Both the position numbers and the translations under genes were made by a program. From Eledone cirrhosa (Eukaryota; Mollusca; Cephalopoda; Octopoda; Eledonidae), in NCBI GenBank assembly GCA_964016885.1, contig OZ024744.1:29706449-29770448 (forward strand): a stretch of 64,000 nucleotides of DNA. The letters run 5' to 3'. The first letter of the stretch is position 1. Every line of letters starts with the position of its first letter. This document shows positions 1 through 10,469 of the stretch, in pieces. Under the pieces are notes generated by a model that was not told the origin of the DNA, did not search any database, and saw only the letters and a program-made list of their open reading frames with translations.

Positions 1-640
1 GGCCATATTCACTGAACCAGAACATTTCTCCCAATCCCTTTTCTCTTGACCACTATCTCTCCATTGTCATAACATTCACTATAAAGACTACAGAATAGTT
101 TTCCAAATAAGGGCGCAAAAATGTAATAAAAACTTGTTCACGTGACAGCCAAATTTCATTTATAACCAACCAAAAAAAAGCCTTCGTGAGCCTCCTTTTT
201 TCAAGTAAAAGGAAATTCAAACACTCATATATGAAAAAACAACCTGTGACAACCCCCCCCCTCTCTTATTTGAAGAACTATTGTAACGCGAACTGGCGCG
301 AAATTTATTATAATTATTGACAAACCAATCAAATTACTTCTCGAAAAACCTGGAATTTCGAGCCACCTTTTCCATATAAAACAAGTAACATTCAGAGACC
401 AACCAGATGTGAGAAAAATCACAGACCCTCCATCTCAACTCACCTTTTGAAAAGCAGAAGAACTGCGAAACCGGTAAAGGAACCAAATAAATATATATAT
501 TTAAAAAAAAAAAAATAAGACTTCAGTTGCATTTTCGATTTCATCTCTTTTTCTTTATACTTTCACTCGTGTAGGACACCTCGGTTATTTTTCATTTTGT
601 AAAAAAAACCTCACTTTCTAATATATATATATATATATAT
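1..640. other. AT-rich DNA, no gene recognised
   Basis: No recognisable protein, RNA gene or repeat family is visible here. The open frames are short and lack any known motif. A short C-rich run lies near 255-263, an A-rich tract near 505-516, and a (TA)n run near 623-640 that directly abuts the transposon-end copy beginning at 641. Nothing suggests expression. Confidence 0.5.
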
Positions 641-1191
641 TTATTAAAATAACAGATTAAAGTTTAAGCAAAGAATCGCTGCTTTCACCCTTAACGGGAT
701 CTTCTGAAACTAACAAAGTCAATCTGTAAACGCAGAACTGGATATTTCAAAAAAACGTTGCAACCGGAGGAAGACAGGAAGACGATACTTTGGTTCGTGG
801 TAACGTTCGCTGGCAAAGAACGGGAAAAAACGAATAATACGTCATTAATAGGAGCGGTGAAAAACAATTACGCGCAAAGACAGAACCACGTTTATGGTAT
901 AAAAGAGGTAGTAGACTAGTGTTCTCTTAGGTGGTGCATAGAGACGTTCTCTGGCGATGAACGAAAAAACGAAGATAATAAGTCATATGTGGAGCGTGGA
1001 GAACAATAGCACGCAAAGACAAAATCACGTAAATGGTAAGCAGAAGTCGTAGACTAAAATTCTAAATAGGAGACCAAATGAATCTCCGCTACAGAGTTAA
1101 GAACTAAGTAAATAAATACAATACAGAAGTAATAGAAACAAATAAATACATACACGCAAACAGATACGTACACAAGCATACGCAAAACCTT
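641..1191 (-). repeat. Unclassified transposon-end module, inverted copy A
   Basis: Read on the minus strand, this ~550-bp stretch matches 19487-20038 (plus strand) over nearly its whole length, with a few percent differences and small indels. It carries a diverged internal direct duplication and ends (minus strand) in a TTTTAATAAA polyadenylation-like sequence next to a TA microsatellite. No protein is encoded. It is probably the 3' end or terminal repeat of a retroelement family. The ending AATAAACATTYG seen in copy B resembles the end of the Penelope copy at 3108-3171, so a Penelope origin is possible but unproven. Confidence 0.7.
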
Positions 1192-1772
1192 ACCATAGGT
1201 ATACAAAACCACGCACATATAAATATGTGTGTGTGTATGCTTGTGTACAAATAAATAAATAATTATATAAACGTATATAAATAAATAAATACGTATATAA
1301 CAAGCGCACACGCATACCTACATATAAATACACGAATGTTCGGAGACGTAAGTCAACTAAAACAAGAAGTACACATATACACACACCCACCATACGTACG
1401 AAGCTGCATACTCACGCAGACGCAAAACTCCCGTATACACATAGCCAAACCCTAAATACCAGAATATGTAAAAATTATACGCCATAACAGTCAAATATAC
1501 GTACGAGAAGGTATACATGCCTTCACAAAACATACGGGTAATATATACTTACCTATGCAAATAAGTTAAGGAATAAACAAACATATACTTAGCTCCCACA
1601 TCAAGACGTAAAATATCCACGTATAGATCGTGCTATCCGTTAGGGTATAACGTGGGGCTGTAATACAGGAAAGTTTTGTGCAATTTATGTTTACAAGCCG
1701 AAATTGCCTCAGATTTTTTGTTTAAGATGTGGTCTGTGGCGTAGAGTATTTCCAGGGCCTCAGCGGCGCAGA
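1192..1772. other. Low-complexity AC/AT-rich DNA, no gene recognised
   Basis: Mostly degenerate (ATAC)n, (ACACAT)n and related short-period sequence. Open frames here read as Tyr/Val/Cys-rich low-complexity peptides created by the microsatellite. Nothing coding is supported. Confidence 0.5.
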
Positions 1773-1836
1773 AATAAACATTCGTTGTACTGCCTCTCTG
1801 TTTTGTTCCTGTTCAAATTTTCCATTATATATATAT
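1773..1836 (+). repeat. Solo Penelope 3'-end fragment (inverted partner of 3108-3171)
   Basis: This 64-bp stretch is the reverse complement of 3108-3171 with one mismatch seen. It begins with AATAAACATTCGTTGTACTG, which contains a polyadenylation signal, and runs into a TA microsatellite. In the right-hand copy the same sequence is the last part of the Penelope-like element, so this is best read as a second, otherwise lost, copy of that element's 3' end in opposite orientation. Confidence 0.65.
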
Positions 1837-2346
1837 ATTTATATATCATTATCTATAAAAGGCAGATTTTTGTGTCTGTATGTATGTTTCAATTTTATAC
1901 ATTTACACAATTCCAAAAATATTGAATGAATAATTAAGCAGAATGTTTACAAATATTCTAACTTGTGTCATGGGCGAACTTATTGGGTAAAAAATGCCCC
2001 AATTACGGAAAAATCGATTTATTTCAACAATCGATGATTTCTCCTCTCTCATATGATATACGTTTCCTATATCTACTCCCTTCATCACCTCCCCTTCAAA
2101 TTGCTACCTTCTCTTATAAGTGTTTGTGAAAAAAAGAAACATTGAAAAAAACATATACACACATATATGTGGGTGCATACACACACATATATGTTGGTAT
2201 GTTTACGATTGACGTCATAGAAACAGGAACGCGGGAATTTCAATCAATCAACGCATACACAGTTTGTTTTAGAAATAACAATAGCACATTATGATACGGA
2301 GGGATATAATGATAAAGAGGGAAAGAGAAACAAACAGACACACTAA
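1837..2346. other. Spacer with TA/CA microsatellite, no gene recognised
   Basis: AT-rich sequence with an ACATATATGTG-type microsatellite at about 2150-2200. No coding, RNA or transposon motif was recognised. Confidence 0.5.
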
Positions 2347-2915
2347 TCTGCAGCACAGAACATTTTAGCACTTGGTGAGGGCAAGATCCCTGCGGATGAC
2401 AAGGGCGGCATAGCAATCGACACCCTGTGCAACATTGTGAGCAGCCCTTCTGACCTTTGGGAAGCAGTTTTTCCTAATGTCTCATCTAACTTTAAAAACC
2501 TCGATTGGCTCAGTGAAAGAGCCATTCTTGCTCCGAAAAATACCATGGTTAATTTTATTAACGAGCAGCTGATTGAGAAGATTCCCGGTACAGAGCACAT
2601 CTTCAAATCAGACACCGACGATATCGTTAATTATCCGGTTGAGTTATTAAATCTCCTTGAGCCCACTGGGCTCCCACCTCACATTATTAAGCTTAGGGTT
2701 GGCTGTCCCATTATGCTAATAAGGAACTTGCGTCCACCAAAGCAGTGCAACGGTACTCGCATGGTCGTCAAGTCACTGACACCCACTTGATTGAGGCCAC
2801 CATTGTAACGGGGTGCGGAAGAGGGGAGAATGTTTTCATTCCAAGGATGAACCTTTTCCCCTCGGCGTCAGATATCCCGTTCGATTTCCGGCGATCACAG
2901 TTCCCAGTTTACTAA
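2347..2915 (+). pseudogene. Helitron helicase remnant (PIF1-like C-terminal region)
   Basis: The plus strand encodes a fragment matching the C-terminal part of the PIF1-type helicase of Helitron rolling-circle transposons, which unwinds DNA during transposition. In frame from about 2350 to 2790 it reads through LALGEGKIP, then WLSERAILAPKN (the usual conserved block after the helicase core), VNYPVELLN, LEPTGLPPH, VGCPIMLIRNLRPPK and NGTRMVVK. At 2788-2790 the frame hits a stop. The protein continues in another frame with LIEATIVTGCGRGENVF and then FRRSQFPV before a stop at 2913-2915, so at least one frameshift is present. The Walker A/B half, the Rep/HUH nuclease and the final helicase motifs are absent. 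There is no ATG where the homology begins. It is a dead transposon fragment. A host PIF1 gene is unlikely because these blocks are the Helitron variants. Confidence 0.85.
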
Positions 2916-3107
2916 ATTCGCTATTGGAAGATTATTAACCCATCATTGATTGACCAAAATGCTAATTGGTTCGTAACTTTTAATAACCGGTTCAACTGCT
3001 TTATGCACTTAATTGATAAGCTTATTTGCTTTCAAACCACGTTTACCTGTATGTAACTTTTCATAGCAAATGAACAAACCCAAGTAACGCCGGGCTAAAC
3101 TGCTAGT
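2916..3107 (+). mobile_element. Helitron 3' flank with candidate CTAGT terminus
   Basis: After the helicase remnant the sequence becomes AT-rich and ends in AACGCCGGGCTAAACTGCTAGT at about 3086-3107, broken here only by position. The final CTAGT at 3103-3107 immediately precedes a TA tract, as expected for Helitron insertion between A and T. AACGCCGGG near the end is common in animal Helitron termini. No strong subterminal hairpin could be drawn by eye, so the terminus is probable, not proven. Confidence 0.5.
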
Positions 3108-3171
3108 ATATATATATAATGGAAAATTTGAACAGGAACAAAACAGAGAAGCAGTACAACGAATGTTTATT
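3108..3171 (-). repeat. 3' terminus of Penelope copy 1
   Basis: Minus-strand end of the element. It contains AATAAACATTCG and finishes in a TA tract adjoining the putative Helitron end. It is the inverted partner of 1773-1836, with one mismatch. Confidence 0.65.
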
Positions 3172-3209
3172 AATTTCACGCTCTGGAGAGTGGGGTGGTG
3201 GTGGGGAAC

Positions 3210-3237
3210 GACGTTTCGGGCATAAGTCCTTCTTCAG
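3210..3237 (-). ncRNA. Hammerhead-ribozyme-like core in Penelope copy 1
   Basis: The minus strand reads CTGAAGA, then a short hairpin (GGAC-TTAT-GCCC), then GAAACGTC. This matches the type I hammerhead layout: CUGANGA, helix II, GAAA, then a very short helix III with a palindromic ACGU followed by the GUC cleavage triplet. Penelope-like elements are known to carry such minimal hammerheads, thought to act as dimers. Helix II has one A-C mismatch out of four pairs, and helix I pairing is weak by eye, so activity is doubtful. The position close to the element's 3' end agrees with the known location. Confidence 0.6.
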
Positions 3238-3492
3238 GTGAAAAGTGTGTGGGAAGAGAGTTCAAAGGGTGTGTAGGGGTGTGGTGGAGAGACATATAGC
3301 GAAAAGGGGGTGGGAGGAAACGGTGCGAATGAAATTAAAAATAAAAGCATGATCAAAATAAAATAAAATGAAAATGGGGTAAAGCAGGTTATGGAAGGGT
3401 GTGGGGTGTGTAGGGGTGGTGGCGGGTGGAGTGGGGAGAGGGAGATGGGGTGTCCGAGCGGGGAGGGCTGAAGGTGGTGTGTGTGTAGGTGT

Positions 3493-3529
<37 letters not shown>

Positions 3530-4689
3530 AAAGCAAGGGTTGGGGGAAGAACGTGGTTGCATGTTCAGGAAGAGGTGTGTGGGGTGGGGTGTAGGTCGGA
3601 GTGTGTGTGCATGTGTGGATAGAGGGGTGGGGGGAGAGGAATCCGGAGGCTGAAGGTGTAAATATGTGGTGGAAAGCACGTGTGTGTGGGGTTTAAGCGT
3701 GTTGTGGGTGTAGGTGGCGTGTGGGAAAAAACATGTTTTTGGTGTGTGTGTGTGGGTGAGTTATAAAGGTGATTCCGTAAGAAGATGTGGTTGAAAGGTT
3801 GGTAAACTTTTAGGATGGTAGTTGATTCCGCGGTCAAGCTCCACATACGAGTAATCCATGGAGAGATGGTCGGAAGAGGACAGATGTGGAGTGCGCGCGC
3901 AACAGGAAGTGGTCAAGGCGGTAGGAGTGCTGTGTGTCTGTGTGCTGGGAGGTGGTCAGAGGGCATAGCAGCAGTCGGGTGGAATGGTAAAGGGGCGAGG
4001 ATGGGTAGGTGTGAAAGTTGGAGTGAGGAGGGTGTGTGTGTGTATTAGTAGAGGTGTTAGTGGGATGAGTGAGTGTGGAGAAAGGGTGTGGGTGGCGCGG
4101 GGAGAGAAGGGTGTGGGGGTCGATAGAGAGAGTGTGGTGTACTGGTGTGTGTGTAGTTTGATGAAGGGGTGTTAGTGGGTGTTAGTATACGGGAGCTGGA
4201 GAAAGGGTTGAATGCAGGTGTGAGTGGGGGTTAGTGGTGGTAGGGTATGTAGAGTTGGTGGTGTACGAGGGTGTGTGGGTACGTGTGCGTGGGGTTGGGG
4301 GTGTTAGTGATGTTAGTTGCGTGTGGGGTGGGTGGTGTAAGTGGGTGCGTGTGTTCGTGTGCTTGGGGTCAGGGGGTGTTAGTGATGTTAGTTGCGGGGT
4401 GGTGGGATGGATATGTGGGGGTGAGGGTTAGTGGTGGTAGTAGGGTGTGTGTTTAGTGTGAGCGCGTGTATATATGTGCCGGTGGGTGTGTGCGTGTGAT
4501 AAGGAGGGGGAGGAGAAGAAGGGAGGGATGCTAGTATGTTTGTTGGGGAAGGGTGGTCGGATGAGGGGTGGAGTGGAGGTGTTAATATTGTTAGTTGTGG
4601 GGTGGGCGGTGAAAAGGAGGGGTGTGTTAGTAGGGGATATGTGTGGGGGATATGTGTGGGGATATGTGGGGGAGGGGGGCGGTCGAAGG
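3238..4689 (-). repeat. G/T-rich low-complexity 3' region of Penelope copy 1
   Basis: About 1.45 kb between the endonuclease stop and the ribozyme-like core. On the plus strand it is dominated by GTGTGTGGG-type sequence, including a (GT)n run at about 3494-3525. A local duplication of TGTTAGTGATGTTAGTTGCG lies near 4302 and 4376. The minus-strand open frames here are His/Pro/Thr-rich artefacts of composition. No domain was recognised. Confidence 0.6.
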
Positions 4690-5110
4690 CTAAAGGAATA
4701 AGGGTGGGGAGTTCAGGCCGGGGGGAGTGTGGGTCTGTAAGATGAAGATGGTTCTTTGTTCAACTCTGAGGAGATTGGCGGGTGTTCCGTGGCATTGGAG
4801 TAGGCCACAGACTGTGAGATGGCGTGCGGAATGTCCAGGGGCACCAAACCGGCGGGCGATGGGGGAACTACCACCAAGACGAATATCCCGGAGGTGCTCA
4901 GTGAATCGGTCCGCCAGGCGACATCCCGTCTGTCCGACGTAAGTCGCGCTGCACTCCGTGCAGCGAAGTCCGTAGACTAGGTTGGAGGAGGTGCAGCGGA
5001 AGGCATGCCGGACAGAGAGAGAGTGGCCGTTGGGACCCTGGAAGGTGGTGGTGTTGGTGATGTGGGGACAGGTGTTGCAGCCTAGAACAGGGAAAGGAAC
5101 CGGGGAGGGG
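4690..5110 (-). pseudogene. GIY-YIG endonuclease domain of Penelope copy 1
   Basis: Minus-strand frame ending at a stop at 4690-4692. A zinc-binding-like CNTCPH precedes the nuclease. Then come LVYGLRC (the GIY strand) and ATYVGQTG (the YIG strand) at about 4930-4980, followed by the catalytic-type CRLADRFTEHL, SPIARRF and VEQRTIF, and the usual terminal TPPGLN. The key tyrosines, the arginine in ADRF and the late glutamate are present, so the domain itself looks intact. It is joined to the reverse transcriptase only through a frameshift near 5100-5150 within a C-rich tract, and so is not translatable as one protein in this copy. Confidence 0.85.
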
Positions 5111-6290
5111 AGCGTGGGTTGGGGGGTAGGGAGCTGTGGACGAGGAGGGTGCGGAGATTGCGTGCGCGTTTGAAGGAGGGGAGTGGTGGGGTTGGGAAGA
5201 TGTGGGAGGTGGAGGGGTCGGACTGGAGGCGTCGGAAGAGGCGGCGGATGCTGCGGTGGAGGGGTAAGGTGGAGGGGTGGTAGGTGATGGGGAAGGGGAG
5301 ACGGTGGGTGGGTGTGCGGTGGCGTGGGGTGAGGGTGGTGGAGCGGTGGACAGCACGGGCGCGGGTGAGAGCGGTGTGGACGAAAGAGGGGGGGGGGTAA
5401 CCTCTGCGGATGAAATGGCTGACTAGGGAAAGGGCCTGGGACTCGAAGTCAGCATCTCGGCTACAGAGGCGACGGATCCTGAGGAGTTGGGAGTAGGGAA
5501 TAGAGTGTTTAGTGTGTGTGGGGTGGGAAGAGGTGAAGTCGAGGTAAGAGTGGGAGTCGGTGGGTTTGAAGAAGGCGGAGGTGACGAGGGAGTGGTGGGA
5601 GGGGTCGAAGGCGACGGAGATGTCTAAGAAGTGGACGTGGGTGGTGGAGATAGAGGTGGTGAAGTGGAGTGAGGGGTGGGAGGAGCAGAAGAAGGAGAGA
5701 AAGGAGCCGAGCTGTTCTCGGGTGAGGGTCGTGGCTCCGATACAGTCGTACATGTAACGACCGTACAGTTCGGGCGTGGGGCCGGTGTACTGGGCAAAGA
5801 TTTGGGCCTCAACATGGCCAACAAAAAGGTTGGCATAGTTCGGGCCCATTCTTGTACCCATGGCTACCCCCGTGACCTGTTGGTAAAACTCACCCGAGAA
5901 GGAGAAACAATTGAGGGTGAGGACCAGCTCGGCGAGGCGAAGGAGGGTGGGGGTGGAGGGAAAGGGGGAGGGGCGAAGGTTGAGGTAGTGTTTGAGGGCG
6001 CGTAGGCCGTCGGCGGGGGGGATGACGGTATAGAGTGACTTGATGTCTAGGGTGAAGAGGAAGGGCTGTGGGCCGGGTGGGTAGGTGAAGGAGTCGAAAA
6101 GGCGCAGGGCGTGGTTGGTGTCGGAGATGTGGGAGGGGAGGGTGGTGACAAGGGGGGTGAGGATGGAGTCGAGAAAGGCGGAGATGAGTTCGGTGGGGCA
6201 GTTGCAAGCGGAGATGATGGGGCGGCCGGGGTTGTCGGGTTTGTGGAGTTTGGGGAGGAAGTAGATGGTGGGGTGTGGGGGCTGAGGACG
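5100..6290 (-). pseudogene. Reverse transcriptase palm/thumb of Penelope copy 1
   Basis: Minus-strand frame continuing from the upstream fragment after a frameshift. It carries the Penelope palm signature GTRMGPNYANLF at about 5826-5861, preceded by SGEFYQQVTGVAM. The YxDD box region GRYMYDCIGATT lies at about 5735-5765, and HFLDISVAF (motif E) and FKPTDSHSYLDFTSSHP follow. Penelope reverse transcriptases normally have YIDD or a close variant. Here the third residue, the first catalytic aspartate, is tyrosine (codon complement at 5748-5750), which should abolish polymerisation. The frame ends near 5100 without entering the endonuclease frame. The fragment belongs with the blocks on either side as one ancestral gene. 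Confidence 0.85.
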
Positions 6291-7582
6291 ATGAGGTGGG
6301 GGATGTTGGAGGAAACTTGTTGTTGGTAGAGGGGTGTGGGATCGGAGGGTAGAGGGCAGTAGAAGAGGGGGTTACAGAGCTGCTTGAGGGCTTCGGCCGT
6401 GTAGAGGTCCGCGCGCCACACCACCACGGCGCCTCCCTTGTCCGCCGGTTTGATGACGATGTCATCTCGGCTACGGAGGGAGCGGAGAGCGAGGAGTTCG
6501 CCACGTGAGATATTATTTGGTTTCGAACGGTGGCGGAAGTCGAAACGATTTACTGCGCTACGGCTGGCATCGACGAACGCGTCCAGGGTGCTAAATTGCC
6601 CTGGGGCCGGGGTCCTAGAAGATGGTCGTCGGCCCAGGGCGAGAAACGGGTCTGGCGCGTCCGGAGCCGGTGGCGTTCGGCCGAAATGTGCCTGTAGCTT
6701 CGTGCGTCGCACGAATCGCTCGACTTCCGTTCGGGTGCGGAACTCGTCGCTGTGCGGAGTGTGGGGTATGAAGCGGAGGCCTCTACTGAGGAGTGAGCGC
6801 TCAGGTGCGGAGAGGGGGAGGTCAGGGGGTATGGTGACAACAAGTGGTGGGGTTTGGTGTGGGGGTGAGGTGGTGGTGGTGGTGGTGGGGGGTATTGGGT
6901 AGGGGGTAGAGGGAGGGGTGGAGAGCGGTGGGCTCATGGGGATGGGCGGGTGGTGGTGGATGGGGGTGGTTGGGAGGAGTGAGTGTAGCTTGCGGAATTT
7001 GGTGGAGCTGAGGAAGGAGAAGAGGTTGTGGTTGAGGTTTTGGATGAAGGAGAGGATGGCTTGGGCGAGGAGGGGGTGGCACGTGGAGTTAAAGCGGAGG
7101 AGGTTGGGGGTCAGTTGGTGGTCAAGATGGCGGAGGGTGGAACGGGAGGCGCGGATGCAGTTGCGCATCAGGAGGCGTGAGGATCGGCTGAGGATACGTT
7201 GCGTGGAGGGGGAAGCGGTGGGGGAAGGGTGGAAGTGTAGACGGAAGCCGAGGGGGATAAGGTGGAGGCGGAGGCAGTGGCTGAGGAAATGGATGTGGCT
7301 GGAGTGCCGGGTTTTGGCGAAGAGAAGGTAGGAGAGTTGAAGGGCAGAGGGGAGATAGCAGGGTGGGAGGAGGGGGGTGAAGAAAAGTTTGAGGCTAGTA
7401 TGTAGTTGGTGGAGAAAGGATCTCAGGCTGGGCATGGTGGGCGTTGGGTGAAAGCAGGGGGAGGGATGAGAAAGCAGGTGTGTGAAGCGGGGTGGAGTGA
7501 ACGAAGGAGTGAGTGCGAAGGATAGGCAGAGACGGGGAAGTGAAAATGAAACAGAAAAACATAAGGAGGGGAGAGTATACAC
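6280..7582 (-). pseudogene. N-terminal and fingers region of Penelope copy 1 reverse transcriptase
   Basis: Minus-strand open frame. The first ~220 codons are His/Pro/Ser/Leu-rich without a known domain. RSLLSRGLRFIPHTP is then followed by FVRRTKLQAHF, the RT1-type block DIVIKPADKGGAVVVW at about 6420-6466, and QQQVSSNIPHLI. DIVIKPADKGG is a hallmark of Penelope-like reverse transcriptases. Near 6270-6290 the expected KLHKPDNPGRP block appears in another frame, so the open frame beyond that point (to 6047) is out-of-frame sequence. The Pro/His-rich start may be partly compositional, and the true start is uncertain. Confidence 0.8.
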
Positions 7583-7600
7583 AGGAAAATTAAAAACAAA

Positions 7601-7670
7601 AAATCATAAAGGTAAAAAGACAGGCAATCGGGAACAAAAAATCATAGAAATAAAATTCTAAGAACACAGG

Positions 7671-7768
<98 letters not shown>

Positions 7769-7986
7769 CATACACGTATATAGATAAAAAAATGAGAAGA
7801 TTCATCACTAGAACAGCCGTTACACAGCTGAATACTGCCAAAGACAGTGATAGGCAAATATGACTGAGACATGGGAGAGATTATATTTCAGTTTAAACCT
7901 TTCTTTCCTCGTCTCAAGTGGAACTTATTTTGTTCTAGATATTCTAAAAAGTGAAACAGTAAAACTAGAATAATCATTTAACTAAA
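7601..7986. repeat. TA microsatellite and AT-rich flank
   Basis: A pure (TA)n tract spans about 7676-7755, continuing as TTTATATATATACATAC to about 7770. The remainder to 7986 is AT-rich and featureless. The tract adjoins the 5' side of Penelope copy 1. Confidence 0.9.
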
Positions 7987-9592
7987 CTGTAACAACAACA
8001 ACAGTAACAACAACAACAGTAACAACAACAGTAACAACAACAACAGTAACAACAACAGTAACAACATCAGCAGTAACAACAACAACAGTAACAACAACAA
8101 CAACAGTAACAACAACAACAGTAACAACAACAGTAACAACAACAGTAACAACATCAGCAGTAACAACAACAACAGTAACAACAACAGTAACAACAGCAAC
8201 ATTAACAACAACAGTAAAAACAACAACAACAGGAACATCAACAACAGTAACAAAAACCGTAACAATAACGGTAACAACAACAACAACAGTAACAACAACA
8301 ACAGTAACAACAACAGTAACAACAACAGTAACAACAACAACAGTAACAACAACAACAGTTACAACAACCACAGTAACAACAACAGTAACAACAACAACAG
8401 TTACAACAACAACTGTAACAACAACAGTAACAACAACAACAGTAACAACAACAACAACAACAGTAACAACAACAGTAACAACAACAACAGTAACAACAAC
8501 AACAGTAACAACAACAACAGTAACAACAACAACAGTTACAACAACAACAGTAACAACAACAACAGTTACAACAACAACAGTAACAACAACAACAGTAACA
8601 ACAACAACAGTAACAACAACAGTAACAGCAACAACAACAGTAACAACAACAACAACAGTAACAACAACAACAACAGTAACAACAACAACAGTAACAACAA
8701 CAACAGTAACAACAACAACAACAGTAACAACAACAACAACAGTAACAACAACAACAGTAACAACAACAACAGTAACAACAACAACAACAGTAACAACAAC
8801 AACAGTAACAACAAGAACAGTAACAACAACAACAACAGTAACAACAACAACAGTAACAACAACAACAGTAACAACAACAACAACAGTAACAACAACAACT
8901 GTAACAACAACAGTAACAACAACAACAGTAACAACAACAACAGTAACAACAACAACAGTAACAACAACAACAACAGTAACAAAAACAACAGTAACAACAA
9001 CAACAGTAACAACAACAACAACAGTAACAACAACAACAGTAACAACAACAGTAACAACAACAACAGTAACAACAGCAACAGTGACAACAACAACAGTAAC
9101 AACAACAACAACAGTAACAACAACAACTGTAACAACAACAGTAACAACAACAACAATAACAACAACAACAGTAACAACAACAACAGTAACAACGACAACA
9201 GTAACAACAACAACAACAACAGTAACAACAACAACAGTAACAACAATAGTAACAACAACAGTAACAACAACAACAACAACAGTAACAATAACAACAACAA
9301 CAGTAACAACAACAACAACAGTAACAACAACAACATCAGTAACAACAACAACAACAACAACAGTAACAACAACGACAACAACAACAGTAACAACAACAAC
9401 AACAGTAACAACAACAGTAACAACAACAACAGTAACAACAACAACAGTAACAACAACAACAGTAACAACAACAACAACAACAGTAACAACAACAACAACA
9501 ACAGTAACAACAACAACAACAACAGTAACAACAACAACAACAACAGTAACAACAACAACAACAACAACAACAGTAACAACAACAGCAGCAGT

Positions 9593-9635
<43 letters not shown>

Positions 9636-10013
9636 GTAACAACAACAGCAGCAGTAACAACAACAACAACAACAACAACAGTAACAGCAACAGCAGCAGT
9701 AACAACAACAACAACAACAACAACAGTAACAACAACAGCAGCAGTAACAACAACAACAACAACAACAACAACAGTAACAACAACAGCAGCAGTAACAACA
9801 ACAACAACTGAATCTGCAGAAACTGTAACAGCAACAACTGCAGCAGCAAGAGCAACAACAACAACTTTAACAACTGCAACAATAATAACAACTGCAGCAG
9901 TAGCAGTAACATCAATAACAACGACAACAGCAAAAACAGCAGCACAACAGCAACAGCAACTGCAACAACAATAACAACAACGGTACTGCAGCAACTGCGA
10001 CAGCAACAACAAG

Positions 10014-10054
<41 letters not shown>

Positions 10055-10140
10055 CCACAGCAGGAGCAGCATCAACTGCAGCAACAGAAGCAATAACAGC
10101 AACACCAGCTACAACAGCAGCAGCAAACACAGCAGTAGCA
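7987..10140 (+). repeat. CAA/GTA minisatellite (about 2.1 kb)
   Basis: A trinucleotide-based array: runs of two to many CAA units separated by single AGTAAC insertions, giving repeat lengths of mostly 12, 15 or 18 bp. From about 9820 it becomes richer in CAG and CTG variants (CAGCAACAACTGCAGCAG) and decays by 10140. Open frames read as Thr/Val, poly-Leu or poly-Val on the two strands and are artefacts of the period-three structure. There is no splice, promoter or domain evidence for translation. Confidence 0.93.
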
Positions 10141-10469
10141 GGAGCAAAATATAACAAGATAAGATAATGTAATAAAGAGGAGGTTATGTGAGAAGGCCTA
10201 AGTTTCACCTCCCACACATAGGCTCAGGTCAGCCGTCATTGGAAAGTTGGCATCTACCTGACACACGGTTCACACGTATTACCCAGCAATAATTAAGTGA
10301 AAGCGCCTCTCTTTTATCCGTGCTGTCACCTTACAGAGGCGGGGGCGGGAGGAAGTTGGTAATCTATAAACTGGCTGACAAGACTCTGTCAGATTCAATT
10401 GAAATACGACGTTAAAAAAATCACGTAAAGTTAAACAGTTTTGTTTCTCTTCTCTTCAGCATATGACAT
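10141..10469. other. Unique spacer, no gene recognised
   Basis: Sequence between the CAA array and the SINE, with no recognised motif. A short GC-rich patch, GAGGCGGGGGCGGGAGG, lies near 10336-10352. Confidence 0.4.

Larger units (their letters stand above)
3108..7600 (-). mobile_element. Penelope-like retroelement, copy 1 (GIY-YIG type), decayed
   Basis: On the minus strand this ~4.5-kb element encodes, in order, a Penelope-type reverse transcriptase (7582 to about 5100) and a GIY-YIG endonuclease (about 5110 to 4690). A long C-rich 3' region and a terminal segment with a hammerhead-like core (3210-3237) and an AATAAA signal (about 3166-3171) follow. Such elements reverse-transcribe their RNA at a nick made by the endonuclease. 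This copy cannot do so: the coding frame is broken at least twice and the catalytic YxDD motif is altered. The 5' end near 7600 runs into a TA microsatellite. No matching terminal repeat was found there, so 5' truncation is likely. The plus strand is strikingly G-rich throughout. Confidence 0.88.

Noticed and set aside
2437..2790. Host PIF1 helicase gene
   Set aside because: The conserved blocks match Helitron helicases, the N-terminal half is absent, there is no ATG, and a frameshift follows.
3234..4700. His/Pro/Thr-rich frames on the minus strand and Gly/Val-rich frames on the plus strand
   Set aside because: They arise from the G/T-rich 3' region of Penelope copy 1 and contain no recognised domain.
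7978..10217. Poly-Leu, poly-Val and Thr/Val-rich proteins on both strands
   Set aside because: Direct artefact of a CAA/GTA triplet array. No unique sequence, signal or domain.
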